A stretch of 64,000 nucleotides of DNA, taken from NCBI GenBank assembly GCA_049322355.1, contig JBMORG010000012.1, positions 1 through 64,000 of the forward strand. Reading direction: 5' to 3'. The DNA comes from 0-14-0-80-60-11 sp049322355. Its GTDB lineage: Bacteria > Desulfobacterota > Desulfobaccia > Desulfobaccales > 0-14-0-80-60-11. Position numbers and translations under genes: made by a program. This document shows positions 43,733 through 50,879 of the stretch, piece after piece (position 1 is the first letter of the stretch; each line of letters begins with the position of its first letter). Below the pieces are notes generated by a model that was not told the DNA's origin, did no database searches, and was given only the letters and a program-made list of their open reading frames with translations.

Positions 43733-44695
43733 ATGCGCATGGCTGGAGAACGCGAAGAGCTGCAGGCTTGGACTCCGGAAGACTGGTTCATCGATCTCAG
43801 CCACCGGTTCGATCTCACGGGCTTTCACCGCGACCGGTTGCTGATAAGGGGCCGGACGAAGTTTCAAGCCTTCGAGATCTTTGAGAACCGGCTCTGGGGC
43901 CGCATGTTGATCCTGGACGGACGCCTGCAATCCACAGAACAGGATGAATTTATTTATCACGAGGCCCTGGTGCAGCCGGCCATGCTGACCCACCCTGATC
44001 CGCAGCGGGTGCTGATATTAGGCGGGGGCGAGGGGGCCATCTTGCGGGAAGTGCTGCGGCACCCTGGGGTGAGGCGGGCGGCGATGGTGGATCTCGACGG
44101 GGAACTGGTGGGGCTCTGCAAAGAATGGCTGCCCACCTTCCATGCCGGTGCCTTCGATGATCCCCGGACGGAATTAATCTTCGCCGACGGCCGCAGCTGG
44201 CTGGCAGCGCAGGTCGAAGGCTCCCTGGATGTCATCATCCTGGACCTGCCCGAACCGCTGGAGGGTGGGCCGGCCCTCAACCTTTTTACCAGGGAGATGT
44301 ATGAATTGGTTCGGAGCCGGCTGGCCGCTGGAGGAATGATGGCTGTGCAATCCGGTTCGGCTGGGTTCCACGGTCATTTAATGGCGGACCTCAATGCCAC
44401 CTTGCGGACGGTTTTTCCCGCCGTGATGGCTTATACGGCCTTTGTCCCCAGTTTTATGGATCTGTACGGGTTCCATGTGGCCGGGGAACAGGATCTAGAG
44501 TGGCCCAGGCCCGGAATTGCTGCGGCTCGTTTAGAGGAACGGGGTCTGAATTCCCTGAAATGGCTGGGAGCGGATAACTTTGCCTCTCTGCCCATCCTAC
44601 CTAAATATCTGAAAGCCCGCCTGATGCGGGAAGGCAAGGTCTTGACTGATGCCAGGCCTTTTGGACCGCGGCCTGGTGAACCGACTTTTTACTAG
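43733..44695 (+). CDS. speE: Spermidine synthase-family aminopropyltransferase
   Basis: Transfers an aminopropyl group from decarboxylated SAM to a polyamine. About 320 residues; starts at GTG 43721, ATG 43733 and ATG 43739 are all possible, ATG 43733 chosen for the GGTGGA before it. Motifs: LDGRLQSTEQDEFIYHEAL, the nucleotide loop VLILGGGEGAILREVLRH, MVDLDGELV, and the catalytic Asp in VIILDLPEPLEGGPA. In most members this reads D-x-x-D-P; here it is D-L-P-E-P, so substrate choice may differ. Confidence 0.87.
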   Translation: MRMAGEREELQAWTPEDWFIDLSHRFDLTGFHRDRLLIRGRTKFQAFEIFENRLWGRMLILDGRLQSTEQDEFIYHEALVQPAMLTHPDPQRVLILGGGEGAILREVLRHPGVRRAAMVDLDGELVGLCKEWLPTFHAGAFDDPRTELIFADGRSWLAAQVEGSLDVIILDLPEPLEGGPALNLFTREMYELVRSRLAAGGMMAVQSGSAGFHGHLMADLNATLRTVFPAVMAYTAFVPSFMDLYGFHVAGEQDLEWPRPGIAAARLEERGLNSLKWLGADNFASLPILPKYLKARLMREGKVLTDARPFGPRPGEPTFY

Positions 44696-44847
44696 CGATT
44701 GTTTGAGAGAATTGGTAGACGGTTTATAATTCAAGCCCATTTTTGGAGATAAAGCTCTGGTGGGCAGTCCTGCGGGAGCCTGGACCGGAGCGCTTGAGGT
44801 TGCTTGCGGATAATAGTTTCGCAGGGATATTGAGGAGTTAAATTATT

Positions 44848-45663
44848 ATGTCTAATCGGCGAGTCGGGGTCTATGTTGACTCCATGAATATCATGCGCAA
44901 CGGCGGCTACGGGATGCGCTATGAAGTGATCCGACGTTTTGCGAGCCGGGACGGCGATGAAGTGATGCGGTTGAATGCCTATGTAGCTATTGACGAAGAG
45001 CGCGCTATTTCTGATCCAAATTATAAAACGACCTTAAATTTTATCCTCACATTGCGGGATTTAGGTTTTAAAGCCGTGGAGAAGCCCATTCGCTGGTACA
45101 CTGATGACTCCGGCCGTACCTACGGCAAAGCCAACCTGGACATGGAAATGGGGCTGGACATCGTGTCCCAATCGGACCGCCTGGACTTGATTTATCTGTT
45201 CACCGGTGACGGCGATTTCTGCAGCGTGGTGACCATGGCCCAAAACAAGGGGTGCCGGGTGGAACTGGTGGCTTTTGCCAATGTCTCGGCCCGCCTGCGC
45301 CGGGAAGTGGACCTGTTTGTACCTGGATACCTGGTGCCGGGATTGTTGCCCACCGCTCTTCCTTCCGCCGGGGCCCCCGCCTGGGGCGAAACGGGCAGCC
45401 GGGTCCGGGGGGTCTGCACCAAGTACTTTTTGGACCGCTCCTACGGGTTTTTCCGGTTCATGCACAGTTTCGGCAAGGTCTGGGTTACCGACACCCGTCT
45501 GGAAGAATCGCCTTATACCTCGGTATTTTTCATGGAAAAGGACTTACCGCCGGGAATTCATCCCGAGAACCTGCCCAGCCGCGATTACATATTCGAGTTC
45601 AACCTTAGCGAAGGTGAAAAAGGCTTCGTGGCGTCGGACATTGAGTTGACTTATAAATATTAG
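44848..45663 (+). CDS. NYN-domain RNase-like protein with C-terminal cold-shock-like domain
   Basis: 271 residues. Residues 1-160 form a NYN/PIN-like (LabA/DUF88) domain with VGVYVDSMNIM, the acidic KANLDMEMGLDIV and FTGDGDFCSVV, the expected metal-binding acid cluster of a ribonuclease. Residues about 195-271 resemble a cold-shock OB fold: RGVCTKYFLDRSYGFFRF takes the place of the RNP1-type KGFGFI strand, then SVFFMEKDLPPG, and a closing FNLSEGEKGFVASDIEL. An RNA-binding domain joined to a nuclease fits RNA cleavage or decay. Precedes glgA by 72 bases of low-complexity ccagg repeats. Confidence 0.8.
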   Translation: MSNRRVGVYVDSMNIMRNGGYGMRYEVIRRFASRDGDEVMRLNAYVAIDEERAISDPNYKTTLNFILTLRDLGFKAVEKPIRWYTDDSGRTYGKANLDMEMGLDIVSQSDRLDLIYLFTGDGDFCSVVTMAQNKGCRVELVAFANVSARLRREVDLFVPGYLVPGLLPTALPSAGAPAWGETGSRVRGVCTKYFLDRSYGFFRFMHSFGKVWVTDTRLEESPYTSVFFMEKDLPPGIHPENLPSRDYIFEFNLSEGEKGFVASDIELTYKY

Positions 45664-45735
45664 GGACCAGGAATCAGGGGCCAGGTTTTCTTTGCTGACC
45701 CCTGCCCCCCTGGCCCCTGCTCACAAGGAGAACCC

Positions 45736-47190
45736 ATGGGCCAGAAACTGCGCGTGCTTTTTGTTGCTTCCGAAGGAGTGCCTTTTGCCAAGACCGGGGG
45801 GCTGGCCGATGTGGTGGGCACGCTGCCCCAGGCCTTGGAAGATCTAGGGTTGGAAGTCAAGGTCCTTATGCCCTTTTATGCCATGGTGAAGCAAGGGAAG
45901 GTGCCCACCACCCTCATTGCCGAGGACCTGGAAGTTAATCTGGGTCTGATCAACCATACTTTCAATCTCATGGCCCCCGCGGCTTCGGGTTTGCCCTTCT
46001 ATTTTGTGGAGCGGGATGAGTTTTACGACCGCAGCCAGCTCTACGGCACTCCCCGGGGGGATTACTTTGACAACCTGGAGCGCTTCGCCTTTTTCTCTGG
46101 CGCGGTCCTGCCTTTTTGCCGGGCCATGGAATTTACCCCCGACGTGATTCACTGCCATGACTGGCAGAGCGCCCTGGTGCCGGTGTACCTCCGGAAGCGC
46201 TGGGCCGGCGAGGAGGTCTTGGCCGGGGCGAAAACCGTGTTCACCATTCACAACCTGGCTTACCAGGGGCTCTTTTCCAAGGAGAAATACCCTTTATTGG
46301 GCCTGGATTGGTCCTTTTTCTCCATCGACGGCTTGGAGTATTACGATCAGATCAACCTGCTCAAGGGGGGCATCGTCTGCGCCGATGCGGTCACCACGGT
46401 GAGCCCCCGTTACAGCCAGGAGATCCAGACCCCTGAGTTCGGCTACGGTTTGGAGGGAGTGCTGAAAACCCGGGCCGAGCACTTGCACGGCATCTTGAAC
46501 GGCGTGGATTATAAAGATTGGAGTCCCGAGACCGACGCACTCATCCCGGCTTCTTTCAGCCGGGAGGATTTGCAGGGCAAGGCCGCGAACAAGGCCGCCC
46601 TGATGGAGGCCTTCGGCCTGTCCCAGGATCTGGCCGATGCGCCCATCCTGGCCGTAATCTCCCGGCTGGCGGATCAAAAGGGCTTCGATCTGTTGGCCGA
46701 AATTTTGCCCCAGCTTATGAAGCAGAAGCTGATGCTGGTGATCCTGGGCACCGGGGAGGAAAAGTACCACCGCTGGCTGGAGGCCGAGGCCCCCAAGTAC
46801 AAGGGCAAGTTGGGGGCGAAGATCGCCTTTGACAACAAGCTGGCCCACCTCATGGAAGCCGGGGCCGACATGTTCCTCATGCCGTCGCGCTACGAGCCCT
46901 GCGGTTTAAACCAGATTTACTCCATGAAGTACGGCACCATTCCCGTGGTCCGGGCCACCGGCGGTCTGGCGGACACAGTGACGCCGGTAGGCGACCCCAA
47001 GACGCCGGGCACGGGCTTCGTGTTCAGCGACTACACCCCCGAGGCCTTCCTGAAGGCCATTCACACCGCCCTGGATGCATACGCCAATAAGGACCTGTGG
47101 CACCGCATTATGGTCCACGCCATGACCCAGGACTTCTCCTGGAAGGTGTCGGCAAAGGCTTATCTGGAGCTTTATAAGACTTTGGGGTAG
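45736..47190 (+). CDS. glgA: Glycogen synthase (ADP-glucose type)
   Basis: GT5 enzyme extending alpha-1,4-glucan. 484 residues. The ADP-glucose site KTGGLADVVGTLP is at about 20-32, DVIHCHDWQSALVP, FTIHNLAYQGLF, and the C-terminal PSRYEPCGLNQIYSMKYGT catalytic stretch. RBS AAGGAG precedes ATG 45736. No other glycogen genes are adjacent, so it may be regulated alone. Confidence 0.96.
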   Translation: MGQKLRVLFVASEGVPFAKTGGLADVVGTLPQALEDLGLEVKVLMPFYAMVKQGKVPTTLIAEDLEVNLGLINHTFNLMAPAASGLPFYFVERDEFYDRSQLYGTPRGDYFDNLERFAFFSGAVLPFCRAMEFTPDVIHCHDWQSALVPVYLRKRWAGEEVLAGAKTVFTIHNLAYQGLFSKEKYPLLGLDWSFFSIDGLEYYDQINLLKGGIVCADAVTTVSPRYSQEIQTPEFGYGLEGVLKTRAEHLHGILNGVDYKDWSPETDALIPASFSREDLQGKAANKAALMEAFGLSQDLADAPILAVISRLADQKGFDLLAEILPQLMKQKLMLVILGTGEEKYHRWLEAEAPKYKGKLGAKIAFDNKLAHLMEAGADMFLMPSRYEPCGLNQIYSMKYGTIPVVRATGGLADTVTPVGDPKTPGTGFVFSDYTPEAFLKAIHTALDAYANKDLWHRIMVHAMTQDFSWKVSAKAYLELYKTLG

Positions 47191-47525
47191 GATTACTTTT
47201 GTGGGTAGCCGCAGGCCTTACCGTGAAAAACTTCAAATCCCCCTAAATCCCCCTTTGGCAAAGGGGGGCAGGGGTGATTTTTCATCCCCGGAGGTGAGCA
47301 TTTGTGGTTTATGAAAGTGTAGCATATAGCGTTTGCCGAAAGTTGTTGCTGATTATCCGGTTGGATTTGTCATTCTGAGCGCAGCGAAGAATCTCGCTTT
47401 TTTGAGATTCTTCGGTCGCTTAGCTCCCTCAGAATGACAATGATAAGTAGCTCATGAGGCTATTGAATAGGAAAAAACTTTTGGCAATTGCTATAACCCC
47501 GCGCAGGCGAGACGCCTGTGCCACC
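47191..47525. repeat. Intergenic repeat cluster after glgA
   Basis: Holds a tccccctttggcaaagggggg type hairpin (about 47240-47270), then at 47368-47440 a 73-base palindromic element with perfect ends tgtcattctgag / ctcagaatgaca and an inner gaagaatctc / gagattcttc stem, and near 47505 a gcaggcgagacgcctgtgcc element. No gene seen. Confidence 0.75.
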
Positions 47526-47589
47526 AAAAAGGGAAAGCCACGAACGCTCTTTTTCCAGTCTTCAGACGGGAAGAGGCCTTCGTGGCTTT
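47526..47589 (-). terminator. Terminator of the His-rich peptide gene
   Basis: On the minus strand AAAGCCACGAA pairs with TTCGTGGCTTT (ends 47534-47589), with an inner complementary GCCTCTT / AAGAGCG, followed by CCCTTTTT (47526-47533). It lies 28 bases past the His-rich gene stop. Confidence 0.75.
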
Positions 47590-47616
47590 AGTCTTTAGCA
47601 GAATCGTGGCTTTCCG

Positions 47617-47778
47617 TTAATGGCAACAGGTGTGCCCGTGCTGATGATGCCCATCGTTATGGGTGTGCTCATGGGTATGAGTGGTAGCATCATGGCTGTG
47701 ATCATGCCCGTTATGGCTATGAGACTGCGCGTCGTGCTTATGCTCATGCTCATGTTTGTCCTTGTTATGACAGCACAT
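47617..47778 (-). CDS. 53-residue His-rich, Cys-capped metal-binding peptide
   Basis: Small gene below most length cut-offs. It has 53 codons, 19 of them His and 4 Cys. It starts MCCHNKDKHEHEHKH and ends HHQHGHTCCH, so a Cys-Cys-His block stands at each end of an alternating His-x-His core with no hydrophobic segment. ATG 47778 has a strong AAAGGAGG eight bases upstream, a perfect consensus promoter (47812-47840) and a terminator, so it is well supported as an expressed gene. It should bind Ni, Co, Zn or Cu in the cytoplasm; storage, buffering or delivery are possible. It is not part of a larger protein such as HypB or a ZIP transporter. DUF4198, a family found beside Ni/Co transporters, is the next gene upstream. 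Confidence 0.85.
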   Translation of the reverse strand: MCCHNKDKHEHEHKHDAQSHSHNGHDHSHDATTHTHEHTHNDGHHQHGHTCCH

Positions 47779-47811
47779 GGATCATCCCTCCTTTCTTAGT
47801 TATTGTTTAAT

Positions 47812-47840
47812 ATTATAATTAGTTATGCTCTTTCTGTCAA
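47812..47840 (-). promoter_or_regulatory. Perfect consensus sigma70 promoter for the His-rich peptide
   Basis: TTGACA (47835-47840), spacer of exactly 17, TATAAT (47812-47817) on the minus strand, 33 bases before the ATG. Such a consensus match implies high expression unless a repressor binds here. Confidence 0.85.
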
Positions 47841-47996
47841 CGTTCCCTTAAGTCAATGGGTGGCGTGGGGGCGGGTTTAAAACCCGCCCCTGCTGCAAGG
47901 CCATCCAATTTTGGATGATGACTGATTTCATCGGGCATGAGTTTTTAGCCGGCGCAGGCGCAGGCAAAACGCCTGCGCCTCTATTTGCCCTCCGGG

Positions 47997-48779
47997 TTAT
48001 TTTACCGCCGGCCACTCGGTAAACTGCACCCAGAGCACTGCGCCGTATTCGGCGTCTTTTTTCTTGCCATCCTTATCGGTGATAGCCTGTTTTTCCTCGT
48101 TTAAGGCGGAGAAACCCCACCAGCCGGCCTTGGGCACGGCAAACGAAAAGACGCCGTTCTTATCGGTTTTTACTACCTGGGTAACGAAATAGTCATTGGG
48201 GGCAGTTACTTTTTTATCGGCATTCCAGAATTCCACTTCCACATCGGCGTTGGCCACGGTCTTGCCCTTGAATTTCACCACACCTTGAAAGACGTTGCCG
48301 GCATAGAGGCCGAAGGGCCGGGTCAGGGGCACGATTTCGGCCTTTAAGCCCACTTCTGCATCCCAACCATCTTCGGCCCCGAACGCGGCCACATAGGTCT
48401 TGGTCTGGTGGATAATATATTTGTTTTCTGCGGGCTCCCAATAGGGCAGGGGATCGAAGAAGAAGGCGTAAATCCCCGGCTTTTTCAAAGTGTAGGTGGT
48501 TTTCCAGGCCTGCTTGTCCAGAACCTTGGTTTCCTGGAGGGTATTTAAAAGATCGGTTTTTTCTTTCCCGGAAAGGACGCCAAACTTCTTAGGTTTGGCC
48601 ATGTCCATGCCATTCTGCTCAAAAGGGTGGCAAAAGGCCAGGGTCAATCCGAGGTTAGCGTCGTCGCCTTGCATCACCATGGATTTATCCGGCAGGATCA
48701 CGCCGAAATGGGCCTGACAGACTCCGGCTAGGCTCAACACGAGCATCAAGCATAGACAAAGTGAACAACATTGTTTCAT
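47997..48779 (-). CDS. DUF4198 periplasmic protein (possible Ni/Co uptake factor)
   Basis: 260 residues from ATG 48779 (MKQCCSLCLCLMLVLSL), giving a signal peptide with cleavage near VCQA-HFG. The mature protein has a DUF4198 pattern: HFGVILPDKSMV, AFCHPFEQNGMDMAKP with a His/Cys-containing site, YAFFFDPLPYWEPAENKYIIHQTKTYVA, and a C-terminal Ig-like/carboxypeptidase-regulatory-like part (VVKTDKNGVFSFAVPKAGWWGF). The family is often encoded with cobalt or nickel ECF transporters as a periplasmic accessory; no CbiM/NikM is in this window. Beta-sandwich folds are likely. The His-rich peptide gene follows. Confidence 0.82.
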   Translation of the reverse strand: MKQCCSLCLCLMLVLSLAGVCQAHFGVILPDKSMVMQGDDANLGLTLAFCHPFEQNGMDMAKPKKFGVLSGKEKTDLLNTLQETKVLDKQAWKTTYTLKKPGIYAFFFDPLPYWEPAENKYIIHQTKTYVAAFGAEDGWDAEVGLKAEIVPLTRPFGLYAGNVFQGVVKFKGKTVANADVEVEFWNADKKVTAPNDYFVTQVVKTDKNGVFSFAVPKAGWWGFSALNEEKQAITDKDGKKKDAEYGAVLWVQFTEWPAVK

Positions 48780-48878
48780 AATCACCCTCCGTTTCTCTTG
48801 ATTGTGGACAGGCACAGCCTGCAGTGGAACCAAAGAAGTGTTTCTAAATTAAGTCGACAGTATGATATGCCAGTTTTT

Positions 48879-48964
48879 TCCCCTCCCCTGGTGGGAGGGG
48901 GTAGGGGGAGGGGGAATTAGAGCACTTTTACCCCCGCCCTAACCTCCACCACCAAGGGGAGAGA
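48879..48964. repeat. Two CCCTCCC palindromic repeats
   Basis: Copies at about 48879-48915 (ccctcccctggtgggagggg) and 48931-48964 (cccgccctaacctccaccac) in opposite orientations, in the 217-base spacer upstream of the DUF4198 gene. They leave little room for a recognisable promoter. Confidence 0.7.
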
Positions 48965-48996
48965 ATTATAAGTCCTGTTAATTATGATACACACCA

Positions 48997-49470
48997 TTAA
49001 TTTCCCATTTTCCGCCAGGCCTCCCAGTTGGGGCGGCCCTGGGAGTCCCGCAGGTGCAGCATGAAGCCGCCTTTGGCAAGTTCGTAGGCGATCACCCGCA
49101 GCTTCCCGTCTTTCTCAGCCTCACACATGCCCTTGACCCGCACTTCGTCTCCCGGCGTCAGCACGAACTCCTGGCGCTCCAGGTACCAGATGGGTCCCAA
49201 ACTCACGTGCACCTGTCCCCGGGTTTTGGTGTCCATCACCAAGGCCATGCCCGGATACATGCTCTCTCCCAGGCTCTCGGTGAGCACCTGCACCACTTTG
49301 CCGCTTTCGTCAAAGGGTTTGCAAATAGCCTTTACCGGACACTGATAAGCCGTGTACGGGCAAGGCCGGAAGCCCTGGCCCCGCCCCTGGCTCATGGCCT
49401 GGGGAGGCATTGCCGAAACCAAAAGCGCCATGACCAACACGCTTATTACCACCAGTTGCCACCGTTTCAT
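48997..49470 (-). CDS. Periplasmic OB-fold-like protein, MamS-type domain, unknown function
   Basis: 157 residues with a signal peptide (MKRWQLVVISVLVMALLVSA). After a Cys-bearing stretch (FRPCPYTAYQCPVKAIC) comes a ~100-residue domain: GKVVQVL, YPGMALVMDTKTRGQVHVSLGPIWYLERQEFVLTPGDEVRVKG, then GGFMLHLRDSQGRPNWEAWR. This pattern occurs in small periplasmic proteins related to magnetosome MamS and in cytochrome-associated proteins; function is not established. It lies between an outer-membrane barrel gene and DUF4198 in the metal locus. Confidence 0.7.
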   Translation of the reverse strand: MKRWQLVVISVLVMALLVSAMPPQAMSQGRGQGFRPCPYTAYQCPVKAICKPFDESGKVVQVLTESLGESMYPGMALVMDTKTRGQVHVSLGPIWYLERQEFVLTPGDEVRVKGMCEAEKDGKLRVIAYELAKGGFMLHLRDSQGRPNWEAWRKMGN

Positions 49471-49500
49471 ACGATGGTCCTCCTTTACTATTAGATTGCT

Positions 49501-50622
49501 TTAGAAAGCATATACCATGGACAACAGCGGCGTCAGCGCGGCGTCGCTGTTTTTGCCCGCCAGGTCGATGTTCAGCCCCAGGGCCAGGGAAAACTTATCC
49601 GTGGCCATGTATTCGATCCCGGGCATTACCGAGATCAAGGCCTCCGGGGGCAGATTGGCCTTGTGGCCCAACAGGCGCCCGCCGCTCCAATAACTGGTGA
49701 GTTCCAGGAGCGCCACCCATTTCTGGGTGAGGGGATATTCCGCCGCCAGGTTCAGGGTGATGAAGTCCCGGGGATAGTTGCGCAACTGGGTGGCCACGGG
49801 GTCGCCCTCCACCAGGTTGCCGTTATCATCAAAAACCAGCCCGGCCCGGTCCTCTCTGCTGTCGAACGCGGTCTGCATGGTATACCAGATGTTGGCGTAA
49901 AAGATGAAGGGTTTCATCCACTTGGACATGTTTAAGCCGGTGGTGAAGGCATAGGCCCCGCCTCCCAGTTCATCGGTTCCCAACCGCCCGGGATTGAGGT
50001 GGCTGAAGTGGCCGGTGGGAAAATCGGTGGCGAAGAGCGCGGTCACCGTGGGCCTGGTTTCGGTCTCTTCCACCAGGCGGTATTTGAAGGTCAGATTGAT
50101 GTCGCCCAAGCCCCCGAAGCTGGCAAAGCGCTCGTTGTTGGGCCCCGGTTCAGCCACGCTGCCGGCCCAGTTGTGGACGTAGGGGATGACCACAAAGACC
50201 TCCAGGTTGTTCCACAGGCCGTAAGTGAATTTCCAGTCCATGGCGAAGGTCTGGAAATCGCCCCCCGCCGACACCCGCCGCCAGCTCTGGGTGAGGCTGC
50301 TGGTGACGAAGCTCAGGCCAAAGGTGGGCTGCACCGCGAATTTGCCCTTCTCAATGGGAACCGCCGTGTCGGTGATGATGGGCCCGAAGGTGGCGGGGCA
50401 TTCGTCTTCTTTAGGCTCTTCCTTTTTCTCGGCTTCCTGGCCTTCCGGCTGGAAACCTTCCCCCCGGCCGCCAATCTCCGGGGAGGGGGTGGAGGCTACC
50501 TGTCTCTCTTTCCCCCCGGCGAAAGGTGCAGTAGCATCGGGTGGAGGCATTATAGCCCAACCTGGCATCGCCCACAGGGTTATCCAAAGACACAGCAATA
50601 CGAAACCTGTTTTCAGGTTCAA
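49501..50622 (-). CDS. Outer-membrane beta-barrel transporter-like protein
   Basis: 373 residues with a signal peptide (cleavage near GWA-IMPP), a Pro/Glu/Lys-rich linker, then alternating amphipathic strands ending in SMVYAF, the terminal aromatic expected for Bam-inserted barrels. The strands KFAVQPTFGLSFVTSS, FKYRLVEETETRPTVTAL and LALGLNIDL resemble the PF13557 (MetA-pathway/transporter) group. Substrate unknown; location 77 bases past the FeoB-associated peptide suggests a role in metal entry. Confidence 0.75.
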   Translation of the reverse strand: MNLKTGFVLLCLWITLWAMPGWAIMPPPDATAPFAGGKERQVASTPSPEIGGRGEGFQPEGQEAEKKEEPKEDECPATFGPIITDTAVPIEKGKFAVQPTFGLSFVTSSLTQSWRRVSAGGDFQTFAMDWKFTYGLWNNLEVFVVIPYVHNWAGSVAEPGPNNERFASFGGLGDINLTFKYRLVEETETRPTVTALFATDFPTGHFSHLNPGRLGTDELGGGAYAFTTGLNMSKWMKPFIFYANIWYTMQTAFDSREDRAGLVFDDNGNLVEGDPVATQLRNYPRDFITLNLAAEYPLTQKWVALLELTSYWSGGRLLGHKANLPPEALISVMPGIEYMATDKFSLALGLNIDLAGKNSDAALTPLLSMVYAF

Positions 50623-50698
50623 AACTATAATCCTTTCTTCTTAACTTATTATGTTTAAATGGGCGGGAAATCAATTACTGCATCCCCTAGCCTTTTCG

Positions 50699-50878
50699 TC
50701 AATCGGCCTGCCCTTTTTCCTCCCTGCTCCAGGCGAGTTGTTCGTCTTTTCTGCCCACACCACAGGTGTGGCTGTCGCACCCCGGACAATAGCCCTGCTT
50801 CTTCCACAGGGAGCGGTACAACAGGTAAATCGCCCCGATAACGATGGCTCCGGCCAAAAGTGCATCCGTCCAGCCCAT
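50699..50878 (-). CDS. FeoB-associated Cys-rich membrane peptide
   Basis: 59 residues: one membrane segment (about 5-22, LLAGAIVIGAIYLLYRSL) and a basic tail with YCPGCDSHTCGVG, the CxxC..CG group of FeoB-associated small proteins. ATG 50878 lies 1 base past the feoB stop, so translation is coupled. It is presumed to help FeoB, but the mechanism is not known. Confidence 0.88.
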   Translation of the reverse strand: MGWTDALLAGAIVIGAIYLLYRSLWKKQGYCPGCDSHTCGVGRKDEQLAWSREEKGQAD

Positions 50879-50879
50879 G

